DNA of 37,750 bases, taken from the NCBI GenBank assembly GCA_018670095.1, contig JABHRR010000015.1, positions 1 to 37,750 of the forward strand, given 5' to 3'. The notes under the pieces were generated by a model. It did no database searches, was not told where the DNA came from, and saw only the letters and a list, made by a program, of their open reading frames with translations. The stretch comes from Candidatus Woesearchaeota archaeon (GTDB lineage: Archaea > Nanobdellota > Nanobdellia > Woesearchaeales > GW2011-AR9). Positions within the stretch are counted from its first letter, which is position 1. Each line of letters begins with the position of its first letter. Made by a program: the position numbers and the translations under genes. Below are positions 1 to 8,589 of the stretch, one piece after another.

Positions 1-426
1 GAAAAAGATAATGTTTACAATTTTGAAGTTAATGGTGAAAAAATAAAAGTTACTAGAGATATGGTTAATGTTGAGAGAGATGTTCCAGAAATTTATAAAG
101 AGGGTGAATTTAAGTTTGGCCAAGTATATTTAAATACTGAAAGAACTGAAGAATTAGAAGCAGAAGGTTATTCCCGAGAAGTTACCAGAAATGTTCAACA
201 ACTAAGAAAGAAGGCCGGTTTTGAGAAGTTAGATCAAATTGTATTGTTTATCAAAACAAGTAAAGAAATGAGAGAAGCCTTAGAAAACTATAAAGAAGAG
301 ATTGAAGAAAAAGTTGGCGCTGACAAAATGGAAATCTCTATTGTTAATTCTGTAAAGAAACACGAACAACAAGCTGAATTTAAAGTTAAATGGGAAAAGT
401 TCCAGGTTTGGTTCAGTAAAGTTTAA
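1..426 (+). CDS. ileS: Isoleucyl-tRNA synthetase, C-terminal fragment (5' truncated by window edge)
   Basis: Frame is open from base 1 (EKDNVYNFEVNGEKIKVTRD...). VYLNTERTEELEAEGYSREVTRNVQQLRKKAGFEKLDQI resembles the C-terminal domain of archaeal-type IleRS. Confidence 0.82.
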   Translation, partial: EKDNVYNFEVNGEKIKVTRDMVNVERDVPEIYKEGEFKFGQVYLNTERTEELEAEGYSREVTRNVQQLRKKAGFEKLDQIVLFIKTSKEMREALENYKEEIEEKVGADKMEISIVNSVKKHEQQAEFKVKWEKFQVWFSKV

Positions 427-429
427 TTC

Positions 430-528
430 TTACGGTTGATATCCTGTCAACCACAGATAAATAGCTACCATGATTATGATTAGAATTACTAATATTATAA
501 ATGACGATCCACTATTTGCTTTCTTCAT
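430..528 (-). CDS. Small single-pass membrane protein, 32 aa (not in ORF track)
   Basis: ATG at 528 to TAA at 430: MKKANSGSSFIILVILIIIMVAIYLWLTGYQP. Basic N-terminus followed by one long hydrophobic helix. Confidence 0.45.
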   Translation of the reverse strand: MKKANSGSSFIILVILIIIMVAIYLWLTGYQP

Positions 529-588
529 CTGTTAAAGGAAATCTTTTTAAGTATATAAATTTTCTTCTTTACATTAGAGGTGAACATA

Positions 589-1248
589 ATGCGAAAAGTA
601 TTAATTATTAGTTTAATTGTTTTAAGTATTTTCTTAGTTGGTTGTGGTACAGTTTTAGATTATCTTTTAGATGCAACAGACGATTCTGATTCTACTCCTC
701 CTGCCACTGTAGACAAAGATGATCCCAATAACCCAGATGCGCAAGATTCAGGAACAACTGTTTCAGCAGGAAAGAAAACTTCAATTTCAGATTCAGATAC
801 AGCAACCGGAACAAAAACTTCAACAAAAGATGAACCTGAATGTATTCAAAATTCTGATTGTGCTTGGGATGAATCTTGTATTGATGGTGAATGTGGCACT
901 GTTGCTAATCTATATGTGACGGAAGGTTGTACAAAAAAATGTAATTTTAATTCCGTTGTCTTAGAAACAAGCGATAAACAAACCTTTACTCTTAACCGTG
1001 GAAAAGGGGATTATACTGCTGCTGGTGCTATTGAATGGAAACTTGTAACCGGTCCAAATTATTGTCCCGGAGATGATATTATTGTTCCTGTAAGTATTAA
1101 GAAAAAGTATTCAGGAAAAATAGTCAATGAACAATACGTAACTGTTAAAGTTGGTGAGAAAAGTGAAGTGATAACTCATCCAAATATGAAATCAATACAG
1201 TTTACGTTTACTGTGAAGAGTGTCAAAGAAGAATGTACTGGATCATAA
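589..1248 (+). CDS. Putative lipoprotein with Cys-rich segment
   Basis: Signal peptide and lipobox MRKVLIISLIVLSIFLVGCG; CIQNSDCAWDESCIDGECG motif. AGAGGTG Shine-Dalgarno just upstream of ATG 589 (track uses GTG 580). Confidence 0.7.
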   Translation: MRKVLIISLIVLSIFLVGCGTVLDYLLDATDDSDSTPPATVDKDDPNNPDAQDSGTTVSAGKKTSISDSDTATGTKTSTKDEPECIQNSDCAWDESCIDGECGTVANLYVTEGCTKKCNFNSVVLETSDKQTFTLNRGKGDYTAAGAIEWKLVTGPNYCPGDDIIVPVSIKKKYSGKIVNEQYVTVKVGEKSEVITHPNMKSIQFTFTVKSVKEECTGS

Positions 1249-1301
1249 AAAATAGTAACAAATATAAAGCGAAATAATATCCTTAATTAAAAAGAGGTCA
1301 G

Positions 1302-2546
1302 ATGGAATTAAATATCTTACAAAATTTTCTTATTGCTTTAGGTTTAGGTGCATTAATTGGTTTAGAACGTGAATATGCACGTTTTAGAAAACGTGGTCAT
1401 GATTATGCAGGGATTAGAACTTTTCCTTTGATCGCTCTTTTCGGAGCACTTTCTGCCTATCTTGGAGATTTAATCTCGCCATGGATTTTAATTGTCGGAA
1501 TTTTATTGGCAGGAATTTTAGTTATTGTTGCTTATTATGTAATTGTTAAAAGTTCAAAAGCACATTTTGGTGCTACTTCAGAAATGGCTGGTTTTCTTAC
1601 TTTCTTTTTAGGAGTTTTAGCTTATTATAACGAAATTACACTTGCTATTGTTTTAGCAGTTGCGATTACGATTATTCTTTATGCCAGATCAATATTACAT
1701 CATTTTGCTGAAAAGATTAAGAAACAGGAAATGGCTGATACCTTAAAGTTTGCCGTGATTGCTTTTGTTATTCTTCCTTTATTACCAAATCATGGCTATG
1801 GTCCTCATGAAATGTTTAACCCTTACGTTATTTGGCTGATGGTAGTTTTCATTTCCGGAATTGGTTTTGCTGGTTATGTGTTGATGAAATGGTTTGGCGA
1901 GAAAGGAATTGAGTTGGCAGGAATTCTTGGTGGTTTAGTAAGTAGCACCGCAGTTACTTCAAGTTTCGCAGCCAGAAGTAAAAAAGAAAAGAAAATTTAT
2001 CTTGCTCTTGTCTTGGGAGTCATTTTAGCTAATACAATTATGTTTATCAGAATTCTTATTGAAGTGTTTGTTATTAATCGAGCCTTATTACCAAAAGTTA
2101 TTGGCCCCATTTCAATTTTAATAGTTGTTTGTTCAATCTTTTCATACTTGTTATGGAGAAAAGCTAAAGATGCTAAAGGTAAAGTTGAATTATCTTCTCC
2201 TTTCACGTTAGGACCAGCATTAAAGTTCGGTGCTTTCTTTGCCGTAATTTTAGCTTTAGTAAAACTAGCTGATGTTTACTTATCTTCAAGAGGAGTTTAT
2301 TTGGTAAGTTTCATCTCCGGATTCGCTGATGTGGATGCGATTACTGTTTCTTTATCACAGCTAGCGAAAACTACTTTGTCCTTAGAAACTGCTCGTAACG
2401 GAATCGTTTTAGCGGCTTTAACCAATGTGGGCGTGAAAGGCGGAATTGCTTATATCTTCGGAGATAGAAAGAAGTTTGGTAAAATTATTTTAGCGTTTTA
2501 TGTTGTCCTGATTTTGTTGGGATTAGGGTTGTTATGGGTGTTTTAA
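1302..2546 (+). CDS. MgtC/SapB family membrane protein with DUF4010-like C-terminus
   Basis: N-terminal LGLGALIGLEREY is the MgtC signature; GGLVSSTAVTSSFAARSK and SGFADVDAITVSLSQLA in the second half. Confidence 0.85.
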   Translation: MELNILQNFLIALGLGALIGLEREYARFRKRGHDYAGIRTFPLIALFGALSAYLGDLISPWILIVGILLAGILVIVAYYVIVKSSKAHFGATSEMAGFLTFFLGVLAYYNEITLAIVLAVAITIILYARSILHHFAEKIKKQEMADTLKFAVIAFVILPLLPNHGYGPHEMFNPYVIWLMVVFISGIGFAGYVLMKWFGEKGIELAGILGGLVSSTAVTSSFAARSKKEKKIYLALVLGVILANTIMFIRILIEVFVINRALLPKVIGPISILIVVCSIFSYLLWRKAKDAKGKVELSSPFTLGPALKFGAFFAVILALVKLADVYLSSRGVYLVSFISGFADVDAITVSLSQLAKTTLSLETARNGIVLAALTNVGVKGGIAYIFGDRKKFGKIILAFYVVLILLGLGLLWVF

Positions 2547-2581
2547 AAATAGTGCTTTACATATATTAAATGGTGACGATA

Positions 2582-2974
2582 ATGAAAATTAAAGAATTTT
2601 TTACAACCGGGGAAGGTTTACTTCGTCTTGGAGTATTTGGAAGTTTTTTCGGACATGGAATTTTTGCGTTACAAGTTAAACAAAGTTGGTTGCCATACTT
2701 TACAGCTGTAGGTTTATCAGAGTCAGTTGGAACTGTTTTGTTGCCCTTGATTGGAATAATGGATATTGTTGTTGCATTGATTGCACTTTTGTATCCTTTG
2801 CGGATAGTGTTGGTTTGGGCAGCGGCATGGGGATTTTGGACTGCTTTGATGAGACCAATAGCTGGAGAACCAATTTGGGATTTTGTTGAAAGATCTGCAA
2901 ATTGGGCGGCACCACTTGCTTTGTTAGCTTTACAAGGGTGGCCAAAGAAAGCAAAAGATTGGATTATGAAGTAA
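2582..2974 (+). CDS. DoxX-like small integral membrane protein
   Basis: Four predicted TM segments, MKIKEFFTTGEGLLRLGVFGSFFGHGIFAL. The track start at 2570 is the upstream alternative. Confidence 0.5.
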   Translation: MKIKEFFTTGEGLLRLGVFGSFFGHGIFALQVKQSWLPYFTAVGLSESVGTVLLPLIGIMDIVVALIALLYPLRIVLVWAAAWGFWTALMRPIAGEPIWDFVERSANWAAPLALLALQGWPKKAKDWIMK

Positions 2975-3112
2975 TCAGTTCTAAAAAAACTGTAACTTCG
3001 GTTCTTCGTTATCTTGATTTTATTAGGATTGCTATGGGTGTTTTAGATATTTGTTTAACAAGGAAAATTATTATGCGAAAAGTTTAATAATTAGTATGGA
3101 ATTACAAAAATA

Positions 3113-3583
3113 ATGAGATTATTGAATATATTTTCAAGAAAGAAGAAAGTAGTGTCTAGTAATTGGGTGGAGAATGGCTATCTTCTTCTTGAGAAATTAA
3201 TGAAAGGAACGGAAGCAAAGGACATACGTTCTATCTTGAAAATAATTAATAGTGGTGAGTATCAGATTTTTGATAGAGATATGGCAGAAACCATTCAGGT
3301 AGTTTTAGAAAAAGTAGATTCTGGAGAGAAAAAGTATTCAAAAATTTTAGAAATTAGTGAAGAGTTTACTGGGTGGGACAGAGTTCCTGAAGCGAAAAGA
3401 TGGAAGTTAGGAGCGCATCCTGGTAAACAAAACATTTTAGAAATATTAAGAGAACAGGGTAAAAGATTTCAGGATTGGAAAGAATTGAAATCTGAATTAG
3501 AGTCTATTAAAATTTTTTTGTTAGGATTAATAGCCGAAGAAAAGAGGCTTGGAATAAAATTACATGAATTATCAAATAGATGA
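3113..3583 (+). CDS. Hypothetical protein
   Basis: 156-aa ORF with plausible composition; no recognised motif. Confidence 0.5.
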   Translation: MRLLNIFSRKKKVVSSNWVENGYLLLEKLMKGTEAKDIRSILKIINSGEYQIFDRDMAETIQVVLEKVDSGEKKYSKILEISEEFTGWDRVPEAKRWKLGAHPGKQNILEILREQGKRFQDWKELKSELESIKIFLLGLIAEEKRLGIKLHELSNR

Positions 3584-3668
3584 GATTACTTCTTTTTAGA
3601 TTATTTTTTGCCAGTTAATAATCATAAAAATGCCTAAAACCAAATTAAACTTAACAAAAGCTAACAAC

Positions 3669-3968
3669 CTAGAAAAACTGTAACTTCGGTTCTTCGTTTT
3701 CATCTTCTTCTTTCTTGTTAACTAGATTCATGAAACCAGAAAAGTCTGGGGCCGTATCTGTTTCCGGTTCTTTCTTCTCGCCGGGATTGGCAAACATGCT
3801 CATTAAGTTTCCCGTGTCAGATGGTTCAGAATTAGAACTAGCAGAATTTAATCTTTCAGAATCTAAATCAACACTTCCTTCTTTCTTTTCCAGGATGTGC
3901 GTTAGAATGTGTAATACTTTACGAATATCATCATGAGTGTCATGTTTTGTATCAATAGTAAGCTTCAT
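3669..3968 (-). CDS. Hypothetical acidic protein
   Basis: 99-aa ORF, MKLTIDTKHDTHDDIRKVLHILTHILEKK..., AT-rich promoter-like region upstream. Confidence 0.6.
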   Translation of the reverse strand: MKLTIDTKHDTHDDIRKVLHILTHILEKKEGSVDLDSERLNSASSNSEPSDTGNLMSMFANPGEKKEPETDTAPDFSGFMNLVNKKEEDENEEPKLQFF

Positions 3969-4085
3969 TGTCTATCACCTATACCCAAGAAAATATTATT
4001 AGTATATAATATTTACTACTCTGTTACCTAAGTATTTAAATAGTAATTTCTAATTTTTGAAAAGAATTTCAGAGCAATCAATAAA

Positions 4086-4442
4086 ATGACAGACATTGCA
4101 GATAAGTTTAAAGAAAAACTTAAAAAAAGTAAATCTAAAAAATCAGTTGATTTGCTAATTTTAATTAATAAAATCCCTGAAACTTATTCTGTTTGTTCTG
4201 ATAATGGAAAAACAAGAGTTGTAATCCCTCTTGGTAATCATAAAAATTTGATGGGACAATTGAAGACCTATTTGAATTCTTTTCAAAATGGCCATGAACA
4301 AAATTATGATTTTGCTGAAATGTATGGTCTTATTCAAACTAATTTAACTGCGAAAGAAGCAACTTCTTTGTATGAAAATAAAAAGTTTAAAAGAAAAGTC
4401 ACTCTTCTACCTGGAAATTTAATTGTAACATTAAAACCATAA
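4086..4442 (+). CDS. Hypothetical protein
   Basis: 118-aa ORF between intergenic regions, codon usage like its neighbours. Confidence 0.6.
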   Translation: MTDIADKFKEKLKKSKSKKSVDLLILINKIPETYSVCSDNGKTRVVIPLGNHKNLMGQLKTYLNSFQNGHEQNYDFAEMYGLIQTNLTAKEATSLYENKKFKRKVTLLPGNLIVTLKP

Positions 4443-4451
4443 ATAGGAAAA

Positions 4452-4559
4452 TGGTGCGCCTGCTGGGATTCGAACCCAGATCACAGGCTCACATCAAAGT
4501 GAGTAGTTGACTACAGACCTTATGGAAGGCCCGGATTCTAGCCATTAAACTACAGGCGC
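4452..4559 (-). tRNA. tRNA-Gly(UCC), CCA encoded, with one 33-nt intron (4490-4522) at 37/38
   Basis: Acceptor GCGCCTG/CAGGCGC, T-arm CTGGG-TTCGAAT-CCCAG, anticodon stem CGGGC/GCCTG, loop CTTCCA^intron^A. Bulges CA^T and TG^A flank an imperfect central helix CUUC/GAUG. TATA-like TTTTATAAATA upstream. Confidence 0.9.
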
Positions 4560-4643
4560 GTAATAGGTTTAATTTGCTAGTTATTTATAAAAGTTACTTA
4601 CGAAAACAATAATATTATAAAATAAAATAACTTTCTTCCTAAA

Positions 4644-5294
4644 ATGCCACAAAAAAAGAGGGAATCTATCATTGTCTTCGGTTCGCATTCAGACGATTTT
4701 GTTATTGGTGCAGGTGGTGCTATCGCTAATTATGCTCAAGATGGTAAAAAAGTAACTTCTATAGTATTTTCTCATGGTGAGAAGTCTCATCCTTGGTTGA
4801 AAGAGAAAGTTGTTCAAGATATGCGTTCAAAAGAAGCTTTGGAAGCCAGCGACCTTTTAGGTTGTAAAACTGACATCTATGACTTGGGAGAAATGAAATT
4901 CTTAGAACATTATCAAGAGAGAGGATTAGAAAAAGAGTTATTAAAAAAAATAAATAAAGAGAAACCTACAAAAATATTCACGCATAGTATTGAAGACCCT
5001 CATCCTGATCATAAAGCCGTGTATCAAATCACTTTGGACCTTTACGAAAAACTCGATTTTAAACCAGAACTGTATGTTTATTCTGTTTGGAATCCAGTTT
5101 CATTTAAAACTAATTGGCCTTCATTGTATGTTAATATTACAAAAACTTTTTCATTGAAATTGAAAGCGTTAAAATCATTCCGTAGTCAGAAAGTTCATGT
5201 TGCTTATCCTTTTTTACTTTTATTATTTAGAGCAATTAAGAATGGATTTAAAATTAGAACTCTCTTTGCAGAGAAGTTCTTCAGAATAAAATAA
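4644..5294 (+). CDS. PIG-L/LmbE family deacetylase
   Basis: IIVFGSHSDDFVIGAGGAIANYAQDGKKVTSIVFSHGE and HSIEDPHPDHKAVY match the metal-binding motifs of the PIG-L family. Confidence 0.88.
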   Translation: MPQKKRESIIVFGSHSDDFVIGAGGAIANYAQDGKKVTSIVFSHGEKSHPWLKEKVVQDMRSKEALEASDLLGCKTDIYDLGEMKFLEHYQERGLEKELLKKINKEKPTKIFTHSIEDPHPDHKAVYQITLDLYEKLDFKPELYVYSVWNPVSFKTNWPSLYVNITKTFSLKLKALKSFRSQKVHVAYPFLLLLFRAIKNGFKIRTLFAEKFFRIK

Positions 5295-5310
5295 CCCCAA
5301 AGTAAATAAA

Positions 5311-6447
5311 ATGACAGAAAAGAAAAAATTATTACTTGTATCCGACACTTATCATCCAAAAGTAGACGGTACGGTGATGTTCATTGACGAATTTTTAAGA
5401 AGAGCAGCAGCATTTTTTAATTTAAGTTTACTTGTTCCCAACTTTGGCCCCCATAAATCTAACAAAAGTATTAACACATATTATTTAACAACTTCAAAAT
5501 TTATTTCCCCACTTCCAACATATCCAGCAATTAGATTATCATTAAAAAATTTCATGGAAACAAAAAAAGCTGTCAAAGAAACCGATTTAGTTTTTGCTCA
5601 GGGTCCTGCTCTAGCGAGTTTTCTTGCTATTCGTTATGCTCGTAAATATAAGAAGAAAGCTTTTTTTTATACTCATGTTTTACCCTGGGAACTTTTAGAA
5701 AAATCTAAACGTACTTTTTGGAGTAAAACCCTCGCTTACTTAGTAAAAAAGATCAGTATGCATTATTATAATAAATGTGATAAATTGATTGTTCCTTATC
5801 ATGAACTTGGCGAACAGATGAAGAAGAATGGTGTTAAAACTAATATTGCTGTTGCTCGGTTAGGAATTGATATTGATAAGTTTTCTCCAACAAAAGATAA
5901 AGCTGCTAGTAAAAAGAAAATTGGCATTGAAGAGAATAAACTAGTTATTGGTTACGTTGGTAGAATCTCAAAAGAAAAGAATACTGAAATTTTATTGGAA
6001 GCATTTCAGAAATTAAATAATCAAAATAATGTGGTCCTATTAATAGTTGGAGATGGCCACAAAGGTCTAGTCAATAAATTTAAAGAAATTAAGAATTGTA
6101 AAGTTACTGGTTTTGTAAATAATGTTGAAGATTATCTTAAAGCGATGGATATCTTTGTCATGCCTAGCTTAACTGAAACTACTTCACTTGCTACTTTAGA
6201 AGCGATGTCTTCCGGCTTGTCAGTTATTGCTACAAAAGTTGGTTTTATTAAAAATTATATTGTTAAAAGTCATAATGGTGTTTTTTTCCCTAGAAATAGT
6301 TCAACAATGTTAGCTATAAAAATTGAGAAATTATTAAATAATGAATCATTAAGAGAAAAGTTGAGTAATAATGCCCGAAAAACTGTGGCTTATTCATTTT
6401 CATGGGAAAGATCAATTAACAAGATCAAAAGGATATTATTGGAATAA
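5311..6447 (+). CDS. Glycosyltransferase family 4 (GT-B fold)
   Basis: SDTYHPKVDGTVMFIDE N-terminal motif; IGYVGRISKEKN and MPSLTETTSLATLEAMSSGLSVIAT C-terminal motifs. Confidence 0.88.
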   Translation: MTEKKKLLLVSDTYHPKVDGTVMFIDEFLRRAAAFFNLSLLVPNFGPHKSNKSINTYYLTTSKFISPLPTYPAIRLSLKNFMETKKAVKETDLVFAQGPALASFLAIRYARKYKKKAFFYTHVLPWELLEKSKRTFWSKTLAYLVKKISMHYYNKCDKLIVPYHELGEQMKKNGVKTNIAVARLGIDIDKFSPTKDKAASKKKIGIEENKLVIGYVGRISKEKNTEILLEAFQKLNNQNNVVLLIVGDGHKGLVNKFKEIKNCKVTGFVNNVEDYLKAMDIFVMPSLTETTSLATLEAMSSGLSVIATKVGFIKNYIVKSHNGVFFPRNSSTMLAIKIEKLLNNESLREKLSNNARKTVAYSFSWERSINKIKRILLE

Positions 6448-6552
6448 TCACTTATATCTAAGCTAAAAAACATATGCGCATATATACTATAGGCGAAAGA
6501 TTTAAAAGCAAACCCGAAAAAATATAACTTAGGCATATGGAGGTTGAATAAA

Positions 6553-6789
6553 ATGGAAGATTATGTTGATGATGCAGAGCCAGTAAAGAAAGAACAATTT
6601 ATTGAGGAAGACGATCTAGACGCAAGTTTCATGAAAGGTTATGCTGATGATGAAAAAATGGACGAATGTGCAGAGTGTGGTTCAGCAGTTAATGATGAAA
6701 AGAAAGTATCACAGGAAATTGAAGGCGAAGAATATGTTTTCTGTTCTGATGTCTGTTTGAACGAATTCAAAGAAAGTATTGGTGACTAA
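6553..6789 (+). CDS. Small protein with TRASH/YHS-like zinc-binding motif
   Basis: CAECGSAV...EEYVFCSDVCLNEF (CxxC...CxxxC). Preceded by GGAGG; ATG 6553 preferred over track start 6544. Confidence 0.6.
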   Translation: MEDYVDDAEPVKKEQFIEEDDLDASFMKGYADDEKMDECAECGSAVNDEKKVSQEIEGEEYVFCSDVCLNEFKESIGD

Positions 6790-6798
6790 TTTATTTAC

Positions 6799-8508
6799 TT
6801 ATTTTTTTAACACTTTTTCAATTTTATTTAAGTTATAACAATTTAAAATATCTTTTTTCTCTAACCAACCTCTTCTTGCTTGAGTAACTCCTAAAACATA
6901 ATTTTCTAAATGTTGTAAATTGTGGCCGTCTGTACTTAATACAAATTTGCATCCCATTTTCTTTGCAGCTTTGATGTTCTCACCATTAAGATCTAATCTT
7001 TCAAAAGATGAATTAATTTCTAAATAAACATTATTTTTTTTAGCAGTTAAAAAAACTTTTTCTAAATTAAGTTTAATTGCTTCTCGGGAATTAATTAATC
7101 TGTCGGTGGGATGAGCAAGAATATTAACTGGATAATTTTCTAAAGCATCACAGACTCGTTTTGTCATCTTCTCTTCAGGCATTCTTGTAGCTAAATGAAT
7201 TGCTGCAATTACCACATCTATCTTTTTCAATTTCTCTGCGGATAAAGGAAGTTTTCCATCTTTAAGAATATCAATCTCAACCCCTGAAAAAACTTTAATT
7301 TTTACTTTTTTTCTAACTTTTTCTATTGCTTTTAGATATCCAACAAGCCTTTTTTCGTTAAGTGGATTAGTAATTGCTATATCTCCATAATGATCATTGA
7401 AAGAAATGAATTTCATTCCTAACTGTTCTGCTTTTTGAGCCATTTCTAGCATGGAATTATTACCATCACTCCATTTAGTATGATTGTGAAAAACACCTTT
7501 AATATTTCTGTTTGTAATTAATTTAGGTAGTTTCTTCTCTTGAGCAGCTTTAATTTCTCCACTGTTCTCTCTTAGTTCCGGTTCAATATAATCCATTCCC
7601 AATTTCTGATAAATTTCTTCTTCAGTTCTTCCAGCAACCCATTTCTTTCTTTTGAGTCTAAACAATCCATACTCGCTTAACGTATAACCTTTAGATAAAG
7701 CGATTTTTCTTAATTCAATATTATGTTGTTTGTTACCAATAAAATACATTAGCGCCGAACCCAATTCTTTTTCTTTAACCACCCTAAGATCTACTTGTAA
7801 TCCGTTACTTAATCGGACCGAACTTCTGGTTGTTCCTTTTGAGATTATTTTTTTTACGTCTGGTAATTGCATAAATAATTTCATTACTTCATTTGCTTTA
7901 TTAGATATCACTAAGAAATCTAAATCGCCAATTGTTTCTTTTCCCCTTCTAAACGAACCCGCAACTTCTATCTTTTTAACAAATCCAGATTTGTTAAAGT
8001 AATTTTTTATTTCGTTAACAATAGGAAGGGCTTGATAGTAAAGAAATCTTTTTGGACGGCTTTTAACTAACTTAATCCCTTCTGATAAATTTTTCTCAGT
8101 TTCTTCTCCAAACCCTTTCAATTTTTTTAATTTCCCTTTCTTGATCGCTTTCTCTAAATCTTTGATATTTTTGATCTTTAATTTCTCGTACAGAAACTTA
8201 ATCTTCTTCGGTCCTAAAGTAGGAATCTGATGAAGTGATTCAATGTCAATCTTAACTTTCTTTTTTAACTGATTATAATACTTTGATTTACCTTTCTCTA
8301 AATATTCTGCAATCTTTTCCGCAATGTGTTTACCTACTCCTGGAATATTCTCCAATTCGCCTCTTTTGTAAACATCTGCTATATCTTCAGTTAACCCTTC
8401 TACTCCTCTGGCTGCGTTACGATATGCTCTAGGTTTAAATTGTATTTCCTGTAGTTCAAGAATGTCAGCAATATTGTTCAGGATTTTAGCTATTTCTAGA
8501 TTTCTCAA
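6799..8508 (-). CDS. polX: DNA polymerase X family with C-terminal PHP domain
   Basis: HhH region (IPGVGKHIAEKIAEYLEKGK), GSFRRGKETIGDLDFLV polymerase motif, GVFHNHTKWSDGNNSMLEMAQKAEQLG PHP motif. Confidence 0.95.
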   Translation of the reverse strand: MRNLEIAKILNNIADILELQEIQFKPRAYRNAARGVEGLTEDIADVYKRGELENIPGVGKHIAEKIAEYLEKGKSKYYNQLKKKVKIDIESLHQIPTLGPKKIKFLYEKLKIKNIKDLEKAIKKGKLKKLKGFGEETEKNLSEGIKLVKSRPKRFLYYQALPIVNEIKNYFNKSGFVKKIEVAGSFRRGKETIGDLDFLVISNKANEVMKLFMQLPDVKKIISKGTTRSSVRLSNGLQVDLRVVKEKELGSALMYFIGNKQHNIELRKIALSKGYTLSEYGLFRLKRKKWVAGRTEEEIYQKLGMDYIEPELRENSGEIKAAQEKKLPKLITNRNIKGVFHNHTKWSDGNNSMLEMAQKAEQLGMKFISFNDHYGDIAITNPLNEKRLVGYLKAIEKVRKKVKIKVFSGVEIDILKDGKLPLSAEKLKKIDVVIAAIHLATRMPEEKMTKRVCDALENYPVNILAHPTDRLINSREAIKLNLEKVFLTAKKNNVYLEINSSFERLDLNGENIKAAKKMGCKFVLSTDGHNLQHLENYVLGVTQARRGWLEKKDILNCYNLNKIEKVLKK

Positions 8509-8589
8509 ATTATCTACCTCTTTTATATTCTCAGAAAGATTTTTATGTTTATAAAAATTTGGATTATAATTAAAAAATAAATTAAAATT

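Noticed and set aside
2902-3087. ORF 2902..3087 as a gene
   Set aside because: Overlaps the DoxX-like gene out of frame and runs into gene-end remnants; likely spurious.
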